Origin: JANNOG01 sp050329835
GTDB lineage: Bacteria > Actinomycetota > Actinomycetes > Actinomycetales > JBBAYJ01
DNA length: 6,332 bases
Direction of reading: 5' to 3'
NCBI GenBank assembly: GCA_050329835.1
Contig: JBHJOJ010000260.1
Coordinates: 1-6,332 of the forward strand
Part shown: positions 1-6,311 of the stretch, piece by piece
Numbering within the stretch: position 1 is the stretch's first letter
How the letters are laid out: every line of letters begins with the position of its first letter
The notes under the pieces: generated by a model
Told to the model about the DNA's origin: nothing
The model's database searches: none
What the model saw: only the letters and a program-made list of their open reading frames with translations
Position numbers and translations under genes: made by a program

Positions 1-26
1 TGACAGTCGACGGGTAGGAGGTCGAG

Positions 27-437
27 GTGCCGCTCTCCGACCACGAGCAGAAGCTGCTCGCCCAGATGGAGCAGGCGTTGTACGCCGAGGATCCCAAGTT
101 CGCCACGTCCCTGCGCGGCGGCCGGCGCGGCATCCGCTCCACCACCCGGGTGACCGTCGGCGTGGTGGCCCTGGTCCTGGGCCTGGTCACCCTGGTCATC
201 GGCATCGTCGCCTTCCGCGGGGACCTCACCCTGCAGCTCGCCGTGGCGGTCACCGGGTTCGTCCTCATGTTCGCCGGCGGGGTCGTCGCGATGACCGGCG
301 GCTCGTCCCGTCCGAAACTGACCTCGGTGTCGCCCGACGGGACGCGTTCGGCGCCCCGCCGGCCGAGGACCCGCTCGTCCTTCGTCCAGCGGATGGAGGA
401 GCGCTGGGAGCGCCGCCGCGACTCCGGCTGGCAATGA
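27..437 (+). CDS. DUF3040 family small membrane protein
   Basis: This 136-residue protein begins with the hallmark of the DUF3040 family: a start reading MPLSDHEQKLLAQMEQAL followed by YAEDPKFA (residues 1-26). Two hydrophobic helices follow, at about 42-63 and 69-90, then a basic, Arg-rich tail (about 96-136, including ERWERRR). A small two-pass inner membrane protein with both ends probably cytoplasmic is the natural reading. The family is actinobacterial and its biochemical function is not established; the gene is often seen close to the dcw cluster. The GTG start is supported by an AGGAGG Shine-Dalgarno at 16-21 with a 5-base spacer. A TGA at positions 1-3 could be the end of an upstream gene, but too little is visible to say. 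The gene converges on the transglutaminase gene with 21 bases between stops. The family call is firm; the function is unknown. Confidence 0.93.
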   Translation: MPLSDHEQKLLAQMEQALYAEDPKFATSLRGGRRGIRSTTRVTVGVVALVLGLVTLVIGIVAFRGDLTLQLAVAVTGFVLMFAGGVVAMTGGSSRPKLTSVSPDGTRSAPRRPRTRSSFVQRMEERWERRRDSGWQ

Positions 438-458
438 CCGCCCGGCTCCCCCCCGTCC

Positions 459-2897
459 TCAGTCCCTGCTGACCCGCTCCCGGGGACCGCCCGCACCGGA
501 GGGCTCCGCCGGCTCCCAGGCGATGTCCTCGCCGTCCGGGCCCCGCCACGGCAACGGCGCGGGCAGCCACCGGGCCCGCCACCGCTGCCGACGGTCCCGC
601 TGCCGGGCGACCCCCGCCACCACCGCGGCCACGTCGGCCTCCAGGGTCGGCGCCGCGTCCGGCGCCGGTGCGAACCAGGCCCGCTCGACCGCGGTCACCA
701 CCCGGTCCAGCGCCTCCCGCCCGGCCAGGTCGGGCTCCTCCGCCGCGATCAGGGCCGCCGCCTGCTCCCGAGCCGTGCCCGGTGGCGGCCGGTGTCCCAG
801 GTCCGCCAGCCGTTCCCGCATGACCAGCCAGGCCGTGCCGGCCCGGGCGGCCGGGTCCGACCCCGCCCGCCGCCACCGGAGGCGGTCGTGCAGGTCCCGC
901 CAGGCGCGCGGCGCCGCTGCCAGCACCGTGAGGGCCGCGAGCGCGAGGGCGCCGAGGCCGGCCGTCCGCAGGGCCTCCGCCAGCGGCGACGACACCGTCC
1001 CGCCACCGGTCGTCACCGTGGGGGTCGGCACCGGGCGCGGCTCGGGCGCCGCCTCCGCCGACGGCACCGGAGCAGCTGCGGACGGTGCCGGGGCCTCGGG
1101 CGTCGCGGGCTGGGCCCACTCCGGGGACCCCCCGGTCCGCGCCGACGGGGTCGGCTCGAAGCGCACCCAGCCGACGCCCTCGAAGTACAGCTCCGGCCAG
1201 GCGTGGGCGTCGCGGATGCCGACCTGCCGCACCCCCGGACCGGTCTCCGTCCCGGGCAGGAAGCCCACCGCCACCCGGGACGGGATGCCCAGGGTGCGGG
1301 CCATGACCGCCATCGTCGAGGCGAACTGCACGCAGTAGCCGCGCCGCTGCTCGAGGAAGGCCGTCATGACGTCAAGGCCGCCGCTGTCCGGGGCGTCGAG
1401 GGAGTACGTGAACCCGCCGTCGGAGCGGAAGAACTGCTGCAGCGCCACCGCCCGGTCGTGATCGGAGGTGGCCTCGGCCGTGACGGCTGCCGCCGTCTCC
1501 GCCACGACGGCCGGGGTATCCGCGGGCACCGCGCCGTAGCGCTCGAGCAGCGGCGGCGGGGGCGGGGCGGCGGCCCGCAACGTGGCCGCGTCCGGCCGGA
1601 CGTCCAGCGACTCCACGACATAGCGCTTGCCCAGCGTCGTGTCCGTCCCACTCAGCACGTTGAGCGTGTCGGGGTCGTAGAGCCACGTCCCGTCGACGTC
1701 CACCCGGGTCGCCGGGTACGGCAGCGGGAGGTACCGCTGGTCCAGGGTGGTGACGCTGATCTGGGTCGTCACGGTCCCGCTGGCGGCGAGCACCGCCGGC
1801 GCCGCCCCGGGCGGCGGCGGCAGGCCGCGGTCGACCGTCCGATCCACCGGCAGCTGCGGCTCCGAGGGCTGCCAGGTGACCCCGTCGAAGACGTCGGCGG
1901 TGACGATCCGCAGCGGGTCGGGGGCGGGGTCGTCGGTCGCGTACTCGAGCACGACGACGTCCTCGGGCTGGGTGAGGTCGCGCCGCAGGTCGAGGAACGG
2001 GTTGACGGTCTGCACCCGCTGAATCCCGCCCTGGCCGAACCGGTCCTGCAGCGCCTGCGAGAGGTTGCCCCCGCTCATCGCCGGGACCAGGGAGGGCACG
2101 ACGACGGAGGCCGCCAGGGCCACCGCCCCCACCGCGGCGGCCTGGGGCACGTACGAGGCGGCGACCGGCGCCGACGCGGCGCCGGCCGACTCCGACCGGC
2201 GCCGCAGCAGGGGACCCCACCGGGCGACCCGCCGGTCCGCGTCCGTCAGCGTCAGCAGGAGGTAACCCACCGCCGCGACCAGGAACGCGCGCGCGCTCAG
2301 TCCGCCGGGGGCCAGCGCGGCCGCCACGAAGACGACGAGCATGAGCGGCAGCCCGGCGAGCCCGGGGTGGCCCAGCCACGCCGAGGTGGCGATGACGACG
2401 ATGCAGACGTGCACCATCGCCACGGCCACCAGGGCCTGCAGCTCCGGTCCGACGGCGACCGGAGGCACGGCGCTGCGCGTGACCGCGACCCCCGCGTCGA
2501 CCAGTGCCCGCAGGTCGAGCAGCGAGGCCGGGGTCGGGACGAAGCCGCCGAGCAGCGCGCGGTCGGGCGTGAACAGGGCGGTGCACACGACCATGCCGCC
2601 GAGCCAGGCGACGACCACGACGAACGAGCCCGGCAGCCGCGCCAGCGCACCGGTGACGGCGGCCGTCCCGGTGGCCGTGAGCGCGACCAGGAGAGGGGCC
2701 GCCCACGCCGCGCCGATCATGAGCTCGCCCAGGGGCAACGCGGTCGCCGCCGTGGCCACGGTGGCCAGCGCCGCGGCCCTGGCCCGGCGGGTCGCCTCGG
2801 CCGGGGCGGGGGAGCGGGTGGGAGCCGGGGGTCGCGAGGGCGCGGCCGGCGGGGGGCGCGGCGGCGCCTGGGCCTGCGGCGGGGCGGGGGCGCTCAC
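459..2897 (-). CDS. Multi-pass membrane transglutaminase-like protein (TgpA/DUF3488 type)
   Basis: The 812-residue product has a proline-rich cytoplasmic N-terminus (about 2-34), a block of hydrophobic helices (roughly 45-80, 91-109, 153-172, 180-196, 201-217, 251-272), an extracytoplasmic region, a transglutaminase core, a Pro/Ala-rich linker (about 591-628), a last helix (about 646-663) and a cytoplasmic C-terminal domain resembling DUF4129. The core shows the catalytic motifs: Cys522 in GYCVQFAS, His565 in RDAHAWPEL, and Glu581 in GWVRFEPTP where the classical triad has Asp. This is the TgpA-like architecture; the reaction is inferred to be acyl transfer or peptide hydrolysis at the outer face of the membrane, substrate unknown. 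The start chosen is the GTG at 2897-2895, which overlaps the DUF58 stop by four bases (GTGA). Reading further upstream in this frame gives only a shadow of the DUF58 gene. I see no good Shine-Dalgarno before it, so it probably depends on translational coupling. It is the last gene of the operon. Confidence 0.93.
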   Translation of the reverse strand: MSAPAPPQAQAPPRPPPAAPSRPPAPTRSPAPAEATRRARAAALATVATAATALPLGELMIGAAWAAPLLVALTATGTAAVTGALARLPGSFVVVVAWLGGMVVCTALFTPDRALLGGFVPTPASLLDLRALVDAGVAVTRSAVPPVAVGPELQALVAVAMVHVCIVVIATSAWLGHPGLAGLPLMLVVFVAAALAPGGLSARAFLVAAVGYLLLTLTDADRRVARWGPLLRRRSESAGAASAPVAASYVPQAAAVGAVALAASVVVPSLVPAMSGGNLSQALQDRFGQGGIQRVQTVNPFLDLRRDLTQPEDVVVLEYATDDPAPDPLRIVTADVFDGVTWQPSEPQLPVDRTVDRGLPPPPGAAPAVLAASGTVTTQISVTTLDQRYLPLPYPATRVDVDGTWLYDPDTLNVLSGTDTTLGKRYVVESLDVRPDAATLRAAAPPPPPLLERYGAVPADTPAVVAETAAAVTAEATSDHDRAVALQQFFRSDGGFTYSLDAPDSGGLDVMTAFLEQRRGYCVQFASTMAVMARTLGIPSRVAVGFLPGTETGPGVRQVGIRDAHAWPELYFEGVGWVRFEPTPSARTGGSPEWAQPATPEAPAPSAAAPVPSAEAAPEPRPVPTPTVTTGGGTVSSPLAEALRTAGLGALALAALTVLAAAPRAWRDLHDRLRWRRAGSDPAARAGTAWLVMRERLADLGHRPPPGTAREQAAALIAAEEPDLAGREALDRVVTAVERAWFAPAPDAAPTLEADVAAVVAGVARQRDRRQRWRARWLPAPLPWRGPDGEDIAWEPAEPSGAGGPRERVSRD

Positions 2898-4189
2898 CGG
2901 CCACCGGCCCCGACGGCCGCGGCCCAGGCCCGGGCCACGCCGTCGCCCGGGCGGACGCAGACCGTGGACCACCCGGCCGCCCCCAGGGCCGATCGGACGC
3001 CCTCGTGCCGGTCGGTCCATCCGGGGTCGTCCACCCGGGCGAACTCCGGCACGTGCAGCAGCAGGGCCACTCGGCGCGCGCGGGGCGCCGAGTCCGCCAC
3101 CGCCACGACGTCCACCGGGCCCACGTCGCCGAGCAGGGCCACCACGGCGGTCGGGCCGGCGGCGTCGAGCCGCTCGGCCCCCTCGACGAGCAAGCCGTCG
3201 GCTCCGGGCCGGACCACCGCCAGCCGGTCCAGCACGTCGTCGGTGCTGCCGGCGTCCGCCGCGCCGCCGTCGCCGGCCAGCACCACGGCCTGCTCGTCGA
3301 GGACGGCCCGCACGACGACCGAGGTGGCCGCGACCACCAGCCATTCCACCGACGACCCGGGACGGCCCGCGTGGCCCCGCCGCCGCACGTCGACGAGCAC
3401 CCCCAGCCGCTGGTCCTCGGGGCGCTCGTCCCGGCGCACCATGAGCTCGCCGCGTCGCGCCGTGGTCGGCCAGTGCACGCGCCGCAGGTCGTCGCCCTCC
3501 CGGTACTCGCGCACGGTGAGGTCGATCGCCCCGGCGGCCGCGACCCCGCCGCGCACGGTGTCGGAGTCCCCGCCGCGGCGCGCGGGACGCAACGAGTCCG
3601 CGAGCGGGACCGGGCGCGGGCGGACGAGCAGCTGGTCGGTGCCCGACGCGCGCCACGTCCGCTCCAGCACCCCGAAGGGCTCCACGGCGTGGACGCGGGC
3701 CGGTCCCAGCTCGTAGCGCCCCCGGGTCCGGGGGACCGCTGTGTACGACAGCCGGGCGGTGGCCCGCGCCGCCAGCGGCGGTGCCACCACCCGGGTGGTG
3801 ACGTCCAGTCCCTCGGGCATCGAGTCCTCGACGAGCAGCGTCGGCGTCCGCTGCCGGCCCCGGTTGGTCAGCGAGACGGTGACGGTCACCGGGTCGCCGG
3901 CGTAGACCCGGCGGGGACGGGCGTCCCGTCGGACCGTCACGTGCAGCGAGACGAGGGACATGCCGACGACGACGGCCAGCGGCAGGGCGAGCAGGAGGAC
4001 CGCGACCCGCAGCAGGTCGGTCTGGCGGAGCACCGCGGCGGCGAGCAGCGCGACGACGCCGGCGGCGAGGAAGGACCCGCCGCGGGGGGTCAGCCCCGCC
4101 CACGACGCCCGCAGCGAGAACCGGCGGTCCCGCCGGTGCGCCACGGCGGGCCGGGAGCGCCCGCGGGCTGCGGTCGCGGCGACGGTCAT
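2894..4189 (-). CDS. DUF58 domain membrane protein, MoxR partner
   Basis: This 431-residue protein has a basic N-terminus, two adjacent transmembrane helices (about 38-54 and 57-80), an extended beta-rich region (about 82-190) with the usual ...RGRYELGPARV and EPFGVLER segments, and the DUF58 signature: REYREGDDLRRVHW (227-240) followed by RRGELMVRRDERPED. The remaining part resembles a von Willebrand A fold starting at LGVLVDVR (262-269), but the metal-site motif DxSxS is not intact. DUF58 proteins are typically encoded next to MoxR ATPases and are thought to be their membrane-bound partners; direct biochemistry is sparse. The ATG at 4189-4187 is chosen because a perfect AGGAGG lies 4 bases upstream (complement of 4194-4199) and because the residues before it do not look like protein. 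It lies 52 bases after the MoxR gene and overlaps the transglutaminase start, so the three genes form one operon. Confidence 0.93.
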   Translation of the reverse strand: MTVAATAARGRSRPAVAHRRDRRFSLRASWAGLTPRGGSFLAAGVVALLAAAVLRQTDLLRVAVLLLALPLAVVVGMSLVSLHVTVRRDARPRRVYAGDPVTVTVSLTNRGRQRTPTLLVEDSMPEGLDVTTRVVAPPLAARATARLSYTAVPRTRGRYELGPARVHAVEPFGVLERTWRASGTDQLLVRPRPVPLADSLRPARRGGDSDTVRGGVAAAGAIDLTVREYREGDDLRRVHWPTTARRGELMVRRDERPEDQRLGVLVDVRRRGHAGRPGSSVEWLVVAATSVVVRAVLDEQAVVLAGDGGAADAGSTDDVLDRLAVVRPGADGLLVEGAERLDAAGPTAVVALLGDVGPVDVVAVADSAPRARRVALLLHVPEFARVDDPGWTDRHEGVRSALGAAGWSTVCVRPGDGVARAWAAAVGAGGR

Positions 4190-4193
4190 GGCA

Positions 4194-4199
4194 CCTCCT
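4194..4199 (-). promoter_or_regulatory. Shine-Dalgarno of the DUF58 gene
   Basis: On the - strand this reads AGGAGG, a perfect match to the anti-Shine-Dalgarno, 4 bases before the ATG at 4189. It decides the start of the DUF58 protein, because an open frame continues upstream into the end of the MoxR gene. A second purine-rich stretch (GGGAGGAG) lies about ten bases further upstream. Confidence 0.8.
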
Positions 4200-4241
4200 G
4201 GGGCTCCTCCCGGCCGCACGTCACCTCGGGTGCAGTCGGGG

Positions 4242-5216
4242 TCAGCGGCGGGGTCCCGGCACGGGGACCGAGCGCGCCACGTCGATGATGACCTCCTCCG
4301 GGTCCCGCCGCGACAGCCTGGCCTCGGCGGACAGCAGCACCCGGTGGGACAGGACCGGTCCGGCGAGGGCCAGGACGTCGTCGGGAAGCACGTGGTCCCG
4401 CCCGGCGAGGGCGGCCCGGGCCCGCGCCGCCTTGACCAGGTGCAGGCCGGCCCGCGGCGAGGCACCGAGCCTGAGGTCGGGATGGGTGCGCGTGCGGGTG
4501 GCGACGTCGAGGACGTAGCCCCGCAGCGCCTCGGCCACGTACACGTCGCGGACCGCGGCGATCGCCCGCCGCACCCCCTCCGCGGTGGTGACCGGGCTCA
4601 GCCGCTCGAGCGGGTCGACGCCGGCGTGAGTGCCGAGCATCCGCAGCTCGGCGTCGGGATGCGGGTACCCCATGGACAGCCGGGCCATGAACCGGTCGCG
4701 CTGGGCCTCGGGCAGCGGGTAGGTGCCGTCCATCTCGACGGGGTTCTGGGTGGCGACGACGAGGAACGGCGGCGCCAGCGGGTACGTCGTGCCGTCGACG
4801 GTGACCTGCCGCTCCTCCATGGCCTCGAGCAGCGCCGACTGTGTCTTGGGCGAGGCGCGGTTGATCTCGTCCCCGATGACGACGTTGGCGAAGACGGCGC
4901 CGGGGCGGAACTCGAAGTCGTGGCGCTCCTGGTTCCAGACGCTGACCCCGGTGATGTCGCTGGGCAGCAGGTCGGGGGTGAACTGGATCCGGCGCACGGA
5001 GCAGTCGATCGACCGGGCCAGGGCCTTGGCCAGCACCGTCTTCCCGACCCCGGGGACGTCCTCGACCAGCAGGTGGCCCTCGGCGAGCAGGACCACGAGC
5101 GCGACGTCGACGATGTCGTCCTTGCCCACCACGACGGTCGTCACGGCCTGCCGGACGGCTCCCGCGGTGCGGACGGCGTCCGCCAGCGCGTCCTCCCGCG
5201 CGTCGACCGTCGTCAT
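4242..5216 (-). CDS. MoxR family AAA+ ATPase
   Basis: The 324-residue length is normal for MoxR ATPases. Visible motifs in order: Walker A in EDVPGVGKT (52-60, Lys59), the family segment IQFTPDLLPSDITG (77-90), Walker B in VVIGDEINRA (112-121, Asp116-Glu117), the ALLEAMEERQVTVDG helix-insert region (128-142), sensor 1 in VVATQNP (153-159, Asn158), LPEAQRDRF with the arginine-finger region (168-176), and sensor 2 in GASPRAG (251-257, Arg255). MoxR proteins are cytoplasmic ring ATPases thought to act as chaperones that mature or remodel specific partners, often ones with VWA-type domains. Here the partner is most likely the DUF58 protein encoded next. The ATG at 5216-5214 is preceded by GGAGG (complement of 5226-5230) at 9 bases. 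The gene is first in the operon and is divergent from mraZ. The family assignment is very secure; the client is inferred from context only. Confidence 0.96.
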   Translation of the reverse strand: MTTVDAREDALADAVRTAGAVRQAVTTVVVGKDDIVDVALVVLLAEGHLLVEDVPGVGKTVLAKALARSIDCSVRRIQFTPDLLPSDITGVSVWNQERHDFEFRPGAVFANVVIGDEINRASPKTQSALLEAMEERQVTVDGTTYPLAPPFLVVATQNPVEMDGTYPLPEAQRDRFMARLSMGYPHPDAELRMLGTHAGVDPLERLSPVTTAEGVRRAIAAVRDVYVAEALRGYVLDVATRTRTHPDLRLGASPRAGLHLVKAARARAALAGRDHVLPDDVLALAGPVLSHRVLLSAEARLSRRDPEEVIIDVARSVPVPGPRR

Positions 5217-5569
5217 CCTCGCTCCCCTCCGCGCCGGGGCGAGGCGCCACCGGTTGCTGCGAATCCTCACACACCGCGTCGGGCGGTCGCCGGTCGGAGC
5301 GGCGGTCCGGCACCCGGCGCCCGGCACCCGGGCCCCCCACTTCCCTCCACCACGGAGGCGGCGGGCCGCGCGGGTCCAGCCACTGCCCGCCCCGACCGCG
5401 GACGGGCTCGGCGACGGACTCCGAGCCCCGCCGCCGGAAGCCCTCTCTGAACAGGGACGACATCGGGTCCGGCCGGGGTCGGTGACAGCCGGGGGCCCGG
5501 TCGACGGCGCAGCCCCAGCTGCGGGCACGGCGACCGGCAGGCACCCCGCTGGCACCGGGAGAGGAGCCG

Positions 5570-5581
5570 TTCACCTGTGAA
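5570..5581. promoter_or_regulatory. Inverted repeat upstream of mraZ (possible operator)
   Basis: TTCAC-CT-GTGAA is a perfect 5-2-5 inverted repeat placed just before the GTGG box array and about 120 bases before the mraZ start. In such GC-rich DNA an A/T-containing perfect palindrome stands out, and its position fits an operator for a dimeric regulator. It could equally be chance. No regulator can be named from the sequence. Confidence 0.3.
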
Positions 5582-5591
5582 ATCAGTGGCG

Positions 5592-5646
5592 AGTGGAGAG
5601 AAGTGGAGTAAGGTGGGGGACAGCGGGGCGCCGTGGAGCCCCGTGG
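5592..5646 (+). promoter_or_regulatory. Phased GTGG direct repeats, probable MraZ operator
   Basis: GTGG occurs at 5593, 5603, 5613, 5633 and 5643, with GCGG at the intervening position 5623, giving six boxes at an exact 10-bp step. The first three are the best, reading AGTGGAG, AGTGGAG and GGTGGGG. Another GTGG at 5586 is out of phase by three bases. MraZ is known in E. coli to bind three direct TGGGN repeats with 10-bp periodicity upstream of its own gene, so autoregulation here is a well-founded inference. A TAAGGT at 5609-5614 matches the loose actinobacterial -10 pattern TANNNT and lies inside the array; if it is the -10, boxes one to three overlap the promoter and bound MraZ would block it, while the last two would lie in a leader of roughly 80 bases. 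The promoter call itself is weak. Confidence 0.75.
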
Positions 5647-5688
5647 CGGTCGGCTCGTCCATCCGTCAGGGGTCCCGGCCGGGAGGGG

Positions 5689-5694
5689 AAGGAG
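5689..5694 (+). promoter_or_regulatory. Shine-Dalgarno of mraZ
   Basis: AAGGAG ends 6 bases before the GTG at 5701 and decides the start of mraZ. The open frame extends to an ATG far upstream at 5593, within the GTGG array, but that extension has no protein similarity to MraZ. An ATG at 5699-5701 overlaps the GTG by one base but is out of frame. Confidence 0.8.
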
Positions 5695-5700
5695 CGCGAT

Positions 5701-6132
5701 GTGTTCCTCGGCACCTTCCTGCTGCGCCTGGACGACAAGAACCGCCTGGTCCTGCCGGCCAAGCACCGCTCCGAGCTGGCGGATGGCCTCGTCATGACCA
5801 GGGGTCAGGAGCGCTGCGTCTACGTCTTCCCGCGGACCGCCTTCGAGCGCCTGGTGTCGGACCTCTCGGCCGCGCCGCTCACCAACCGGGCCGCCCGCGA
5901 CTACGCCCGGATGATGCTGTCCGGCGCCCAGGACGAGCTGCCCGACAAGCAGGGCCGGGTCACGGTCTCGCCGCTGCTGCGCACGTACGCGTCCCTGACG
6001 CGCGACGTCGCGGTGCTCGGCGTGGGCTCGCGCCTGGAGATCTGGGACTCCGAGCTGTGGGAAGCCCAGCAGGCCGGGGCCGAGCAGCCGTTCGCCGAGC
6101 GCGACGGCGAGATAGTGCCGGGACTGCTGTGA
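5701..6132 (+). CDS. mraZ: Transcriptional regulator MraZ
   Basis: The 143-residue protein matches the usual actinobacterial MraZ length. It starts MFLGTFLLRLDDKNRLVLPA, and carries two tandem AbrB-like (SpoVT-AbrB) swapped-hairpin domains, each with a DxxxR motif: Asp11-Arg15 (DDKNR) and Asp82-Arg86 (DKQGR). Other family landmarks are LPAKHR (18-23), a middle helix with TNRAARDYARMMLSGAQ (61-77), TVSPLLRTYASLTRDVAVLG and RLEIWDSELWEAQQ (111-124). MraZ forms ring-shaped oligomers that bind direct repeats in its own promoter and control the dcw cluster; in E. coli it represses the cluster. The GTG start at 5701 is supported by AAGGAG at 5689-5694 and by the family's conserved N-terminus. In the first motif the usual Gly before Arg is Asn14. 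The gene is followed after 179 bases by the presumed rsmH start, the standard dcw order. Confidence 0.97.
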   Translation: MFLGTFLLRLDDKNRLVLPAKHRSELADGLVMTRGQERCVYVFPRTAFERLVSDLSAAPLTNRAARDYARMMLSGAQDELPDKQGRVTVSPLLRTYASLTRDVAVLGVGSRLEIWDSELWEAQQAGAEQPFAERDGEIVPGLL

Positions 6133-6311
6133 GGCCCCCCGTGTCGCAGTCGGTCCCGACCCCGGCCCGGCCGTCCTGCGAGCGGCGGCCCCCCCCCGCC
6201 GGTGACCACCTGGCGCACCTTCCCCGGTGCCAGGCGGACCGGCGGAGGGGGACCACCGCCCGCAGCACGGCGACCGGACGACGCCGGAGGCAGCACAGGA
6301 GAGAGGCGGGG
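6133..6311. other. Spacer between mraZ and the presumed rsmH
   Basis: No coding sequence is evident in these 179 bases. The stretch is dominated by the long imperfect hairpin at 6191-6251 and by a run of nine C at 6189-6197. A purine-rich AGGAGAGAGG at 6297-6306 close to its end serves as the ribosome binding site of the next gene. No T-run follows the hairpin, so a classical intrinsic terminator is not supported, and mraZ and the next gene may still be cotranscribed. Confidence 0.65.
6191..6251 (+). repeat. Long imperfect hairpin between mraZ and rsmH
   Basis: Four stem segments nest inside one another: CCCCC (6191-6195) with GGGGG (6247-6251); CCGCCGGT (6196-6203) with ACCGGCGG (6238-6245), only A6246 being bulged between them; CCTGG (6209-6213) with CCAGG (6230-6234); and CACC (6216-6219) with GGTG (6226-6229), closing a TTCCCC loop. 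That gives about 22 base pairs, interrupted by one 5-by-3 internal loop and a two-base CG bulge. The RNA would be very stable and ends 60 bases before the next start codon. It could attenuate or process the mraZ transcript, or be a terminator without a T-tract as seen in actinobacteria. Its role is unknown. Confidence 0.6.

Larger units (their letters stand above)
5217..5700. other. Divergent intergenic region between the MoxR operon and mraZ
   Basis: This 484-base stretch separates the left-reading MoxR-DUF58-transglutaminase operon from the right-reading mraZ, so it must hold the promoters of both unless either is read from further away. Open frames across it have no recognisable protein character and no good ribosome site. 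Its left part (5217-5569) is GC-rich with several short palindromes, such as CGCAGC-CCCA-GCTGCG at 5508-5523, and an 11-base direct repeat CCGGCACCCGG at 5307-5317 and 5321-5331. I do not see a convincing -35/-10 pair for the MoxR operon; the least GC-rich spot on that side is about 5253-5276, and ATCCTC at 5263-5268 (GAGGAT on the - strand) is only a weak -10 candidate. The right part contains the inverted repeat and the phased GTGG boxes listed separately. Confidence 0.7.

Noticed and set aside
447..454. C-run near the end of the DUF3040 gene, and a nine-C run at 6189-6197, as phase-variable tracts
   Set aside because: Both are outside coding sequence and short for slippage-based switching; the second is explained as part of a hairpin stem.
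792..3716. A 974-codon open frame on the + strand across the transglutaminase and DUF58 genes
   Set aside because: It is antisense to two clear genes, very rich in Arg, Gly, Pro and His with no domain-like pattern, and is the usual product of extreme GC content lacking stop codons.
2898..4103. Upstream extension of the transglutaminase frame
   Set aside because: The extension is an out-of-frame Arg/Gly/Pro-rich shadow of the DUF58 gene; the GTGA overlap gives a natural start.
5307..5331. Direct repeat of CCGGCACCCGG, two copies with a 14-base step
   Set aside because: Short, only two copies and made of bases expected by chance in this GC-rich DNA; noted but not treated as functional.
3960..5450. 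A 496-codon + strand frame opposite the MoxR gene
   Set aside because: Antisense to a gene with every AAA+ motif; the composition is shadow-like and no known motif is seen.
5508..5523. Perfect six-base stem CGCAGC/GCTGCG with CCCA loop as a terminator
   Set aside because: No T-tract on either strand and no gene ending nearby; similar small palindromes are frequent in such sequence.
5593..5700. N-terminal extension of mraZ to the ATG at 5593
   Set aside because: It would add 36 Arg/Gly-rich residues absent from MraZ and would run through the GTGG operator array; the GTG at 5701 has its own Shine-Dalgarno.
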